Shown here one piece after another: positions 33,330 through 43,654 of a stretch of DNA of 64,000 bases. Source of the DNA: Eublepharis macularius (lineage: Eukaryota > Chordata > Lepidosauria > Squamata > Eublepharidae); NCBI RefSeq assembly GCF_028583425.1, contig NC_072800.1:90038501-90102500 (forward strand), written 5' to 3'. Below the pieces are notes generated by a model, which saw only the letters and a program-made list of their open reading frames with translations, did not search any database and was not told where the DNA came from. The translations under genes and the position numbers were made by a program. How positions within the stretch are numbered: the stretch's first letter is position 1; every line of letters starts with the position of its first letter.

Positions 33330-33779
33330 AGGGTTGCCACTCTGGGTGGGGAAATTCGTGGAGATTTTGGGGTAGACCCTGCAGAGGGCAGAGTTTGGGG
33401 AGGAAAGGGACTTCAGGGAAGTATACCACTCAGGGCCAAGCTACACATGACGAAAGTCAGGGCCAAGCTACACATGACGAATGACACTTGAACAGCAAGT
33501 GTATTTCTCCCTGTTCACTTGCCCTCCACTCAATCCACTTGCTGTTCAAGTGTCATTTGTCATGTGTAGCTTGGCCCGCACTTGCCTGGCAAGTGGATTG
33601 AGTGGAGGGCAAGTGAACAGGGAGAAATACACTTGCCGTTCAAGTGTCATTTGTCACTTGTAGCTTGGCCCTGAGTCCACCTTCCATAGCAGCCATTTTT
33701 CTCCAGGGGAGCTGATCTCTGTACTCTGAAGATCAGTTGTAATCCCATGAGATCTCCAGGCCCCTATCTGGTAACCCTA
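33330..33779. mobile_element. hAT-type MITE split by a foldback insertion
   Basis: Left piece 33330-33430 (AGGGTTGCCACTCTGGG to AGTATACCACT) and right piece 33673-33779 (AGTCCACCTTCC to GGTAACCCTA) together make one TAGGGTTGCCA-family copy. Confidence 0.75.
33431..33672. mobile_element. foldback DNA element inserted in a MITE
   Basis: The ends are CAGGGCCAAGCTACACATGA and TTGTAGCTTGGCCCTG. GAACAGCAAGTG opposes CACTTGCCGTTC, and GTGTATTTCTCCCTGTTC opposes GAACAGGGAGAAATACAC. The left end is partly duplicated (CAGGGCCAAG at 33431 and 33458). The inner copy is preceded by AGT, and AGT also follows the right end, hinting at a 3-bp duplication. Confidence 0.75.
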
Positions 33780-35430
33780 GTTGCTTGGCCGCCTTTGTGC
33801 TCAGGCCCCAGGAAGATGAAAGGAAGCGTTGATCCGCCAGGATTACTGTCGCTCACAATAAGTGGTTCTCTGTGAAGATGTGATGTGAACTGGTGTGTGC
33901 CGGCCACATGACTTGTAGCCCTTGTATGTAGTTGGCCGTGTGTGCTGCCTTTAACTTGTAGCTGATGGGCTACAGGTTAAGTTTCTCCGGTGGGCTAAAT
34001 AGCAGCTCCCTGGGACTGTTTCGGGTTGGGGGAATGGTGCAGAGATGAAGCTTGACCTCCCTTCCTTTGCATCATTGTCCTAACAGGAAAGAGCCCTCCG
34101 TGCACCTGAGAATCTGACTTTCAACCAGAAATGCCCCAAGCCCATCTGCTTGCCAGGGGAGGGGGGTCCCTGGAACAGTGTACAGTGTAGCTGGGCCCTG
34201 AGCTCATGGGCAATACCAGGTCTTGTGGGATCATCTATGTTCAGGAACAGTGTACCTCTACGAGCCAGAAGCTAGAGGTAAGCAAAAGCCCAGAGGTTTT
34301 GAGTCTTGCTTGTGGATTTCTCCGAGGCATTGGCTTGAATAACGGGGCTTGATTGACCTTTCTTGGTTGCAGCCTGCAAGATAGTTCTAACAGGGAGAAC
34401 TGGGCATCTGGAACAGAGCAAACCTTGTGAGTCCTTGGGATTGTCCACCACTGGCCAGTCAGCTGTCTGAACGGCTGTCCGGCTTGCCTGTGTCTGAGCA
34501 TCCCAAAATCTGCTAGGCGGTGGCTGAGGTTTTCGATTTTAGTTGTGCCGTTGCCTGCTTCCCTGCATGCAAGCGCAGGTTGCGGCAGCCTTCTTGGCTA
34601 TTAACGTGGCTCGTTTCATAAGAAGTGCTGGCAGCCACCTGCGCTTTCAACAGATGGCTTTAATAACTGCCTCCTTCCCTCCCCGATCTGATTTATCAGA
34701 TCGTTCTCTGACTCGAAGCATTTGAAAAGTAATCTGGTTACCCGAAGCTCGGGCTGTGTTGTTAAAGAGGCCTGAAGTCCTGTGCCAACATGGCTCAGCG
34801 GCAAAACATCGAGTATGGGATTGAGAGAGGGGGAGGGAAAACCTTTGGTTTTCTGGAGCGGACAACGAGAGCTCTCCAATCCAGGCAAAGTTATGCAATG
34901 GGTTTTCGGGGCAGCAGCGGATGAGAAAGGCAGCCAAAAGCCAGCTGAACAGACTTGTTCTTCTTGGCTTTGATACCAGGAGGAAGGAGCTTGGAGCAAC
35001 TTATCTCTGTAACTGAGATTCGGAGGTTTATCATGACCAACGTTGTTATTGTCGAGACAGCTGCCCCTTGCTGAAAGATCCAAGAATAACAGGGTGATTC
35101 AGGCACCTTTCTTTTCAGACCCCTCTGGGTCATTTGGCTGGACATCCCTCCCCTGTGCTGAATTTCTGATCTCTGTCCATCGCGGAGCATTCTTCTGCTC
35201 TTGTTTCCATAATTGCTTTGCTGGAACGCGAGAACGAGCGTGTGTGTTTCTCATTCTGAAGATTGGCAAAAGGCGGGCAGTGTTCTGTGAACTCTTTGGA
35301 GCCAAAAGACGGGGTTGAACATGGGAGGGGAGGGGGTGGCCGTTGGTGCTTGGCTGCATGGATTTCACAGCTGTGCCTTGAAACACGGAATGTGATGTGG
35401 GGTGCAGAATAGAATATCCTTCATGATCTC

Positions 35431-35677
35431 AGATCCAGAGGAGTTAGCCCTGTTTGTCTATAGTTGCAAAATAGAAGAGTCCAGTAGCACTTTTAAGACT
35501 AACCAACTTTATTGTAGCATAAGCTTTCGAGAACCACAGTTCTCTTTTTCAGATGCATCTGACAAAGAGAGCTGTGGTTCTCGGAAGCTTCATCAGATGC
35601 ATCTGACGAAGAGAACTGTGGTTCTCGAAAGCTTATGCTACAATAAAATTGGTTAGTCTTAAAGGTGCTACTGAACT
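35431..35677. repeat. Penelope-like inverted repeat, family B, 12-bp TSD
   Basis: CTTCATGATCTC lies immediately on both sides (35419-35430 and 35678-35689). The left arm is antisense, starting AGATCCAGAGGAGTTAGC. The right arm is sense and ends GGTGCTACTGAACT. The centre is TTTTCAGATGCATCTGAC plus a short extra piece. The right arm contains the best hammerhead-like fold of the window. A variable-length duplication suits a target-primed retroelement rather than a DNA transposon. Confidence 0.75.
35599..35638 (+). ncRNA. hammerhead ribozyme-like motif, complete core
   Basis: Reading 5' to 3': GCAT (5' side of stem I), CTGACGA (35603-35609), A, stem II GAGAAC/GTTCTC with loop TGTG (35611-35626), GAAA (35627-35630), GCTT (35631-35634), ATGC (3' side of stem I). 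Stems I and II are perfectly paired. CUU is a permitted cleavage triplet, and stem III is reduced to about two pairs. This matches the minimal hammerheads known from Penelope-like elements. Cleavage is an inference. Confidence 0.65.
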
Positions 35678-36359
35678 CTTCATGATCTCGCCATTCTCGC
35701 CTTTTTTCTCAGTACAAGTTTTTAGTTCCAAGTTCAGTTTTCAACATCTCCATATAAAGGGTCTCAAGGGTCAGGCAAGGACACCTTTCTTCTTGAGACC
35801 CTGGAGAGCTATTGCCAGTCTGAATAGATGGTATTGGGCTGGAAGCACCTATGGTGTGATTTGCTAAAAGGCAAGTTTATACGTCACTAGGCGCCGATTC
35901 TCTGCTTTTCATTCAACAACCTTCATCTCCCCTGTAAGGCTGTCTGCTCTTTTCGTCCCAGGCTGCTGCCAAAAAGCTTTATCAATGTGACTCAAAGTTT
36001 TGGAGGTGATGTCTTTGCCCCTGGCCATTGGAGAGGGGGGAAAAAACCCAACCTCAAGTGTGCCTTAATTCATCCTAATGAGTTCTCTTAATGAAGCAAG
36101 CGAGGCACAGTTTTTAATGGCCTATAATTACCTTGGGGAAGGTGTGCAAGGATCTCTTGAGTGATGGCTGCTGGAATTCGTGTGTGAAGGTCGGAGACTT
36201 TCTTGGCTTGCCTTGGACACAATAGCCCCCTGCTTCCCTCTTTGAAACTGAAGGCTGTTGCAGCTGGCAGACTCTTCACCCAGCAAACTCTGAATTTTAA
36301 GGATCCGTTTGGGTGTCTCCGTTAGTTGAGGTTGCAGTTTGGGTCATCAAAGTGGTCCA

Positions 36360-36783
36360 GTCCGTGAAGTGGATGGGCTGCAGCTCACTGGAACAGCCTC
36401 TGCTTTGCATGCAGAAGGTCTCGAGTTCGATTCCTGGCATCTCCTGCTGAAAGGATTGGGTAGTAGGTGAAATACCTTTGCCTGAGATCCTGGAGAGGTG
36501 CTGCAAATCTAAGTAAACGATACTCAGCTGAGTAGACAAGCAGGGCTTTTTTTCTGGGAAAAGGGATGGTGGAACACTCGAGAGTTTTTAGGAAAAGAGG
36601 TGGAGGAACTCGCAAGAGGGAAATGAGGGGAACTGATCTCTGTCTGGAGGTCGGGACGGGGCCACCAGACGTGTGAGTATTTTTAAGAGGTGCCGGAACT
36701 CAGTTCGACCGAGTTCCAGCTGGAAAAAAAGCCCTGATACCAACCTTGATAGCTCAGTATAAGGCAACTTCACGTGTGTTCCC
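36360..36783 (+). repeat. tRNA-derived SINE (TTTGCATGCAGAAGG family) split by a MITE
   Basis: The left part to 36540 has CTGCTTTGCATGCAGAAGG, GAGTTCGATTCCTGGC (B-box), CCTGAGATCCTGGAGAG. The right part from 36737 has TACCAACCTTGATAGCTCAG and TATAAGGCAACTTCACGTG, the normal SINE 3' end. Confidence 0.75.
36541..36736. mobile_element. hAT-type MITE, CAGGGCTTTTTTT family, in a SINE
   Basis: Ends CAGGGCTTTTTTTCTGGG and CTGGAAAAAAAGCCCTG. A clear target duplication is not visible, but the SINE resumes directly after it. Confidence 0.75.
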
Positions 36784-36949
36784 TGTGTTTGTGGTCCATA
36801 GGTTACCTTTAATGTACAGTGTGTGCCCATTGCATGTTTTTTTCTCTGATAGTACCCTTCGCAACCAGGTGGTGTGTAATCTATATTTGCACAATACATT
36901 GGATGACCTGGTCTCTGGGGGCTCGGACCTTGAGTCTTGAGGGATGGAG

Positions 36950-37675
36950 CCTGGCAGGTCACAAGATGGTGTGAGATAAGGTAAAAGTGAAGCCTGGGAC
37001 CTGACGGGACAGCAGTCGGTGGACAGGAGAAGAGCTTGGTCCGGCATACCTACGGGACCGCCTCCCTCCCTGTGTTCCTCCACGGCAGCTTCGCTCATCT
37101 GAACAGGTTCTCCTGCAGGTGCCAGGCTGCACACGGGTGAAGTCAGCAGCAGCCCATACACGGGCTTTCTCTGTGGTGGCCCCTACCCTGTGGAATGACC
37201 TGCCTGAGGAAGTCAGAAGAGCCCCCCCACTCTCCTGGCTTTCCGTAAACGATGCAAAACCGAACTACTCAAAAAGGCTTTTTATTCAAATGGGAGGGCT
37301 GCATTGTAGGGATGGGGTCTCAGATGCTTTGCTAATGAGTTAGGGACCGTAGACTTCACCACTATATTGCCATATTATCTGCTGCTTTAAATATGTACTC
37401 CTATGTACTACCAGTGCTTCATGTTGTCTAGTGTCAGTTCTAGAATTGATTATGTTCTGCTTCAGTATTTTTTCTACCCTGTATTGGATTCTTGCTAATG
37501 CTATGTCTTTTAAACTTGTATCTGTTTACCCTATGGCATGGTTTATGGAAATGTCCTTGATATTGTATTGAAATGTCCTTGAAATTGACTGTACTAATCT
37601 CATGCTGTGTAATCTGTCTTGAGTCTCAGTGAGAAAGGCAGACTATAAATGACATAAATAAATAAATTAAATAAG
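36950..37675 (+). repeat. L2-like LINE 3' region
   Basis: CTACGGGACCGCCTCCCTCC, then a frame reading ARAFSVVAPTLWNDLPEEVR-like sequence (about 37150-37220), the conserved end of L2-type proteins. A 3' UTR follows, with AGTCTCAGTGAGAAAGGCAG and the terminal ATAAATAAATAAATT. It is truncated and broken. Confidence 0.7.
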
Positions 37676-38134
37676 TATAGTGGGGTAATGGGGTGACGGG
37701 TTTAGCCAGACCTACCTCTCAGGGTTGTTGTCGGGATAAAACGGGAGCCATAATTGCCATTGTGAGCAGTTAGCAGGGGATCTCCTCCTCCCAGCCTCCA
37801 CCTCCACTACCTTTCACCTGTCCAGGTGAGGGGGAGGCAAGGAAATGGGGCTGGTAATTCTGGAGTCCAGTGGAGTGTTCCTGGCCATTCTTAAATTTTA
37901 TTTATTATTTTCTTTGTTTATTTATGAAAATCTCTGTACTACCTCTCCAGGCAGCTTACAAAAAAAGCATAACAAAAACACAAAATATTATTAAAGTTCT
38001 TCAAATCATGGTGGAACATCGTGGAGGAGGGTAGCCATCTCTTGGCTATGCTGGGTCCAAGCAGTCCTCCTTTGGCGGTTTTTATGCAGAGGCTACAGGG
38101 CCATCTGACAGAAATGCTTATTCCGTGAACCTGG

Positions 38135-38412
38135 GCAGATCATGAGAGGGGGGGCAGGAAGGGTTGCATCAGTGCTTAGTTCTCCTGGCCCCTTCTTACA
38201 TGCCCATGGTAAGGCCGATCGCCACTTTGGGGTCAGGAAGCAGTTTTCCCCAGGCCAGTTCGGCTAGGGATCCTTATGGTGTTTTGACATCTTCTGGGCA
38301 TGGAGTAAGGATCACTGGGAGGGGGGAGGTAGTTGTGAATTTCCTGCATTGGGTAGGGGGTTGGACTAGATGACCCTGGAGTTCCCTTCCTACCCTACAA
38401 TTCTATGATTCA
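38135..38412 (+). repeat. CR1 3' end
   Basis: CCTTCTTACATGCCCATGGT, CTTCTGGGCATGGAGTAAGG, TGTGAATTTCCTGCATTGGG and CCCTACAATTCTATGATTC. It lies only 90 bp before the ZBTB47 exon 2 acceptor. Confidence 0.85.
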
Positions 38413-38450
38413 AGGGAGAATGGGATTGTGTTTCATACTGGCGTTCCTTC

Positions 38451-38451
<1 letters not shown>

Positions 38452-38487
<36 letters not shown>

Positions 38488-38494
38488 CCTCCCT
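38452..38494. repeat. (CT)n/(CCCT)n microsatellite in the exon 2 acceptor
   Basis: About 15 CT units and three CCCT units run straight into CTGACAG, so the microsatellite acts as the polypyrimidine tract of ZBTB47 exon 2. Confidence 0.9.
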
Positions 38495-38502
38495 CCTGAC
38501 AG

Positions 38503-39951
38503 CTGATAGTTGAAAAGACAACTGACTTCCCTGCTGCTGAGTACTCTCTGGTGGAGGATGTAGCTCTCCACTTCACGTGTTTGATGGACAGACTGAATGA
38601 GCAGCGTCTATTTCAACCAGACCTGTGTGACGTAGACGTCGTCCTGGTGCAACAGAAGAGCGTCTTCCCAGCCCACAAGGGAGTCCTCGCTGCCTACAGC
38701 CAGTTCTTCCACTCCCTCTTCACCCAGAACAAGCAACTTCAACGGGTGGAGCTCTCCCTGGAGGCCTTGACCTCCCAAGGCCTCCAGCAGATCCTTAACT
38801 TCATTTACACCTCCAAGCTCTTGGTCAACGCTTGCAACGTGCAAGACGTCCTGAGCGCGGCCGCTGTCCTGCAGATGAACAACATTGCCTCTTCTTGCCA
38901 GGAGCTCATTAGTAGCAGATCCCTCAGCTTGGCCGTGGGGAGCAACATGGCGCTGCCTCCTGATAACTGCGGCAAAAGCCTCCCCTCTCAATTCTACTGT
39001 GACATCAAGCAAGAAATGGATTCCCCACACCCCAAAATCTTCGCTCGGGAAGGGAACGATCCGTACTCCGTGCGGGTGGAGGACGGAGTGGCGTGTGAAG
39101 GCAACCAGCACCTCCCTGCGGTGGTAGCCACCAAGAAATACTACAAGGAGGAGAAGGATGGCAGCCCGCACGTCTGTAAGATGGAGGGTGAAGAGTCCGA
39201 AGTGGGTCTGGGCAACCAGGGCTCTTACAACCATGGTGAGCAGATCATTGTAGAAGTCAACCTCAACAACCAAACCCTCAATGTCTCCAAAGGGATGGAA
39301 GGAAAGCCCTCTGGTGTCAACCAAACAGCTGCCATTGCCACAGTGATTGGACGGCCCAAAGGAGATGGACGTCCCTTGGAGGAGCACAGGGAGGATGAAA
39401 ACGGTGAGGGGGAGGAAGAAGATGAGGATGCTGAGGTGGGAGAGGAGGAAGAGGATGAGCACAGTGAAGAGGAAGATCTAGAGGAGACCACGGATGAGGA
39501 GGAAGAGGAGGAGGAGGATGGCGAAGAGGTGGCAGAGATTAAAAGGGAGAAGTCTGGGCCACCTCACAGACCCACCAGGTCTTCCAAGACCACGGAGCCT
39601 GCTATGTCTACCAGATCCCAAGAGACCACCAAGGTTGCTGTGGCCATAGAAGAGGAAGAGGAGGGGGAAGTGGAGGAAGAAGAGGAAGATGGGGAGGAGG
39701 AAGACGAGGACCAGAGAGGGAGGAAGAGGAAGAAGGACCAAGATGGACTTGGCCAGAAGGTCAAGCTCGAGGAGAAGCAACACTATCCATGCAAGAAGTG
39801 TCCCCGGGTTTTCAATAACCGTTGGTACCTGGAAAAGCACATGAACGTCACACACAGCCGCATGCAGATCTGCGACAAATGTGGCAAAAGGTTCCTGCTG
39901 GAGAGCGAACTGTTGCTGCACCATCAGACAGACTGTGAGAAGAACATCCAG
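38503..39951 (+). CDS. ZBTB47: ZBTB47 exon 2: BTB domain, acidic region, zinc fingers 1-2
   Basis: Zinc finger and BTB domain protein 47 (ZNF651 in human) is a nuclear DNA-binding regulator; BTB domains mediate dimerisation and co-repressor contact. Seen: acceptor CTGACAG, 483 codons in phase 0, donor CAG|GTGAGG. Numbering from the inferred Met1: BTB about 30-140 ([20 protein letters not shown], then [10 protein letters not shown]); acidic stretches about 294-347 and 383-414; basic RGRKRKK; finger 1 C431, C434, H447, H452; finger 2 C458, C461, H474, C479, a C2HC form. An in-frame TGA at 38497 in the acceptor rules out read-through from upstream, so translation needs a spliced ATG or starts at Met29 (38584). 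A GTG at 38551 is not the start. Near-identity to human over the BTB and fingers fixes orthology. The acidic region is variable. DNA targets are not known from the sequence. Confidence 0.97.
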
Positions 39952-40074
39952 GTGAGGCCTCCCGAAACATGAGTTTGCTTTATGAGTTGCCCGTTCGGTG
40001 CTCTTTGTTCCTCGGAAGGGAGTTTACCCCCACAGTTGCAGTTTGGCCCCGTCTCTTGAAGAAGAATTATAAAT

Positions 40075-40258
40075 GGGCTTACATGCCACCCTTCTGGACA
40101 GATTAGTGCCCTGCTCAGAGTGGTGAACAAAGTCAGTGTTATGATTATCCCCACAATACAGCTGGGGAGCTGGGGCTGAGAGGAGTGGCTGACCCGAGGC
40201 CACCTGCTGAGCTCAGGGCAGGGGTGGGATTTGAACCAGCAGAGTACTGATTTGCAGC
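40075..40258 (-). repeat. old SINE, antisense
   Basis: CATGCCACCCTTCTGGACAG, TCCCCACAATACAGCTGGGG and GGATTTGAACC (a B-box complement) mark a reversed tRNA-type SINE. Confidence 0.55.
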
Positions 40259-40465
40259 CCAATCAGTTTGGTGCGGTGGTTAAGAGTGGCAGGACTGTAA
40301 TCTGGAGAGTCGGGTTTGAGTCCCCACTCCTGTGCTTGAAGCCAGCTGGGTGCTCTTGGGTCAGTCACAGCTTCTCAGAGTTCTATCAGCCCCACCTGCC
40401 TCACAGGGTGATTGTTGTGGGGATAATAATAACACACTTTGTAAACTGCTCTGAGCACATTGTGT
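40259..40465 (+). repeat. tRNA-derived SINE
   Basis: CAATCAGTTTGGTGCGGTGG to ATAATAACACACTTTGTAAA; the 3' tail is cut short. Confidence 0.75.
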
Positions 40466-40569
40466 TCAAAAGCACCAATCTAAAATAGTTCCCTTCTACA
40501 TACACATTCGCACACATACAGGGTAACGAGCCTAATTTTTCCTCTTCACATTTGTGCATTGTTTAGGAC

Positions 40570-40785
40570 AGACTGCCCTGACCTGGATAGCCCAGGTGAA
40601 CCTGATCTTGTCAAATCTCAGAAGCTAAGCAGGGTCAGCCTTGGTTGGGAGACCTCCAATGAAGACCAGGGTTGCAGAGCCAGGCAATGGCAAAGCACCT
40701 CTGTTAGTCTCTTGCCATGAAAACTCTGCCAGGGGGCGCCATAAATAGCTATGACTTGATGGCACTCTCCACCACCATAGGATGG
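40570..40785 (+). repeat. 5S-rRNA-derived SINE (Sauria type)
   Basis: AGAAGCTAAGCAGGGTCAGC, TGGTTGGGAGACC (5S internal promoter), then AGGCAATGGCAAAGCACC, TGTTAGTCTCTTGCCATG and AGCTATGACTTGATGGCAC, the Bov-B-like end. It sits in ZBTB47 intron 2. Confidence 0.85.
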
Positions 40786-41539
40786 ACTGCGTAGATTCTG
40801 CTGTCGCATAGTGTTGCACATTGATGTTGGTTTTGGGTGCAGCCAAACTCCACATCATGAGATCTTCAGTAAGTTTCTAGTCATGTAGCTTTGAAGAAAA
40901 TTGCTGGTATAATCTGCAAAGCTCTATCAGGCTGGGGAGATCTATTTCTTTGCATGACTCTTTGCAGGAGCACAGAGAAGGGCAGAAGGAGTCCCTGGGT
41001 ACCTCAAAAATTGAGTTGGAGGAGCTGGTCATATAGGAAGCCCCCACTCCAGTGTCAGCTCTCCTTCCCCCCGGTAAATTGTGGGTACTGGATAGCGCCC
41101 CCATTTACCCTCCCTGGCTGGTAAATTCCCACTATTAGCACAGAGTCCTGATGGAGAGATCAGAGAGCGGGAGAAAAAAATGGCCACCTCAACAGAGATG
41201 TTCTAGGAACCTCCTCCTCCTAGTCTCTGTGGTAAAGAGGAAGCCATCTGGGATGTCTCCAAGGCCAGTCCTACCCGGGATGTGATTTCATCATTTCAGA
41301 GTTTACTAGCACAGTGCAAAATGTAGCCACAGGCAACCACTCCAGTCAAGTAATGTATAGATTGAACCGGCGTATGCCTCAAACCACAGAAGTCCAGGCC
41401 TGTAAGCATGCCTGCACTGCGCTGGCTGACCGCACAATTTGCCCTGGTCTCTCTGGTTGCTGGTGGCCTGGTTCTTCCTCCTGTGGGCTCCTGCAATTTC
41501 TGCCTCTTCCAAAAGAGCTTAAAGAGTGGTCCAGTGCTG

Positions 41540-41830
41540 TGGCCCTCCTTTATGGCACAGATGCCCAAAGAGGTCACATGTCAGGTGGCCCCACCCGCCT
41601 GACTCTCTGCCATTTTGGGCCCGTTTTTGCCTGGATTGAGGCCGAAACAGCCCAGATCGGGCTTTTGACGGGTGGTGGATCACTCTGCTACTCAGCAGCA
41701 GCCCGATCCTGACCATTTTGGGCCCCTTTTTTGCCATTTTCAGTGATGGCAAGAGGTGTGGCATCTGCTAATGAGTTGTGCTAATGAGTTCCTCCAGCTC
41801 TTTTTCTACACAATGACCCCAGGTCTTACA
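41540..41830. mobile_element. hAT-type element, GCTCATTTTG family, left end lost
   Basis: CCAAAGAGGTCACATGTCAGG to GCTCTTTTTCTACACAATGA matches the complete copy at 41962-42396. The normal left terminus is not found here. Confidence 0.55.
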
Positions 41831-41904
41831 ACCTGCCTGCCTGCCTGCCCGCCTACCTTCCTGCCTGTCTAAAACATTTATGTTTGTCCAAAACACTTAT
41901 ATAT

Positions 41905-42475
41905 GTGAACTGTGTGGCTCCTGAAAGCTCATCCCCCACCACAAATTTTGTTAGTCTTACACAAGGCTCATTTTGAGGGGGAATGCACAGGAACGCAGTT
42001 CCAGCAGTTCCCCAAAGAGGTCACATGTCAGGTGGCCCCGCCCACCTGACTCTCGGCCATTTTGGGCCCGTTTTTGCCTGGATTGAGGCCGAAACAGCCC
42101 AGATCGGGCATTTGACGGGTGGTGGATCACTCTGCTACTCAGCAGCGGCCTGATCCTGACCATTTTTGGCCCCTTTTTTGCCATTTTCAGCCCCTTTTTG
42201 CCATTTTGGGCCCAATTTCGGCCCTGAATGGCCAGGATTGGGTCCAAAACTGCCAGGATAGGTGATGTCAAGGGGTGTGACATATGCAAATCAGTCATGC
42301 TAATGACACACTTCTGGTGCTGTCAAGGGGCATGGCATATGCTAATGAGCTATGCTAATGCGTTCCTCCAGCTCTTTTTCTACAAAATGACCCCTGGTCT
42401 TACAGATGCTACTGTACTCTTGCTCTTTTCTGCTGCTACAAACAGACTAACAGGGCTACTACCCGTCTTGGTCTT
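41905..42475. repeat. Penelope-like family A piece split by a hAT-type element
   Basis: Left TCCTGAAAGCTCATCCCCC and ACAAATTTTGTTAGTCTTAC, then after the insertion GATGCTACTGTACTCTTGC to CAGACTAACAGGGCTAC: one sense copy of family A. Confidence 0.65.
41962..42396. mobile_element. hAT-type element, GCTCATTTTG family, perfect TSD
   Basis: Ends CAAGGCTCATTTTGAG and CTACAAAATGACCCCTG, with GTCTTACA on both sides (41954-41961 and 42397-42404). The 435-bp body holds repeated TTGGGCCC/GCCATTTT motifs and no transposase. Confidence 0.85.
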
Positions 42476-42859
42476 GTTACTTGACTGTGGTCAAGTATTT
42501 CCTGAAAGCAAGAGTTCCTTTCTGGTGGAAAGGCAGGAGGGAGAGACTCAGCGGCGTAGCAAAGCTCCCCCTGCTGGCCACCTCGTCTAAATTCAGGCCT
42601 CTCCTCCTGGGAAGAATTGGCCTGCGGCCTAATTAACAGAACTGTCATTGGGTTGCATCCGTACTGAACCAGCCGACTCACCTCACGCAATTCCTGGGGG
42701 GTCCCCTGTCCCCCAAGATCAGCATTTTATGCGGTTCAGTGGGAGGGGGGAAAGGCAGGCAAGTTCCATTCTGTGTTGGAAAATTAATCTTGGATCCAGT
42801 CCTTTGGGGAGAAATACTTCCCGTTCTTTTGCTTTATTTCTATTTCAATTTCAGGGTTT

Positions 42860-43005
42860 TTTTAAATTGTAACCTTGGGCAAGTCACCTTTGTGAAGCCT
42901 AACCTATCTCCCAGGGATGTTTTGAGGATAAAATAAATAGAGACCCCACATATGACGGTCTAAGCTGCTTGAAGGAAGGGTGGGCTAAAATATGCTAGAT
43001 AAGTA
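42860..43005 (+). repeat. tRNA-derived SINE, second family, 5'-truncated
   Basis: TTGGGCAAGTCACCTTTGTG, CCCAGGGATGTTTTGAGGAT and AAGGGTGGGCTAAAATATGC. Confidence 0.5.
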
Positions 43006-43023
43006 TCTAGATATAAATATGCT

Positions 43024-43545
43024 AGAGCCAGTTTGGTGTAGTGGTTAAGAGCACAGGACTCTAATCTGGAGAACTGAGTTTGATTTCCACTCCTCCACTT
43101 GAAGCCAGCTGGGTGACCTTGGATCAGTCACTTAAGAGCAGCAGGACTCTAATCTGGAGAGCCAGGTTTGATTCCCCACTCCTCCACTTGAAGCCAGCTG
43201 GGTGACCTTGGATCAGTCACTTAAGAGCGGCAGGACTCTAATCTGGAGAGCCAGGTTTGATTCTCCACTCCTCCACTTGAAGCCAGCTGGGTGACCTTGG
43301 GTCAGTCACTTAAGAGCGGCAGGACTCTAATCTGGAGAGCCGGGTTTGATTCCCCACTCCTCCACTTGAAGCCAGCTGGGTGACCTTGGGTCAGTCACAG
43401 CTCTCTCAGAGCTCTCTCAGCCCCACCCACCTCACAGGGTGATTGTTGTGGGGATAATAACATACTTTGTAAACCGCTCTGAGAGGGCATTAAGTTGTCC
43501 TGATGGGTGGTATATAAATCAAATGTTATTATTACTATTATATCA
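43024..43545 (+). repeat. tRNA-derived SINE with four 89-bp head units
   Basis: AGGACTC recurs at 43055, 43143, 43232 and 43321 (88, 89 and 89 bp). Units join through CAGTCACTTAAGAGC, the same junction as at 29042 and 10020. A single core and tail (TGTCCTGATGGGTGGTATAT, TTATTATTACTATTAT) close the element. Confidence 0.9.
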
Positions 43546-43654
43546 GCACCATTAAAAGGCAGACGTCCAAACTACATATTGCATTTACCATGAGATCTCT
43601 GTGTGGACTTGTGGCAGAATGCTAGCTGCGAGTTCCCCATGGGTACTCGGCAGA

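Larger units (their letters stand above)
5054..38502 (+). other. ZBTB47: ZBTB47 intron 1 (inferred) and its unassigned blocks
   Basis: About 33 kb, mostly mobile elements that are listed separately. Blocks where I recognise neither gene nor repeat include 5260-6730, 9064-9910, 11428-12120, 13417-13977, 14791-15376, 15864-16930, 18367-18990, 19216-19804, 20336-21460, 21873-22716, 23471-24097, 25896-26649, 29755-31128, 33780-35418, 35690-36359 and 37676-38134. Of these, 15900-16700 and 34530-35330 look the least repetitive and are the best places to seek conserved non-coding elements. Open frames in these blocks are short and show no family resemblance. Confidence 0.5.

Noticed and set aside
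38551-38553. ZBTB47 start at 38551
   Set aside because: The codon there is GTG, within a reading frame that continues upstream to the splice acceptor. The true start is either the spliced ATG or Met29 at 38584.
38608-39462. 284-codon open frame on the minus strand
   Set aside because: Shadow of the ZBTB47 coding exon; long because of its codon composition and acidic repeats. No family resemblance.
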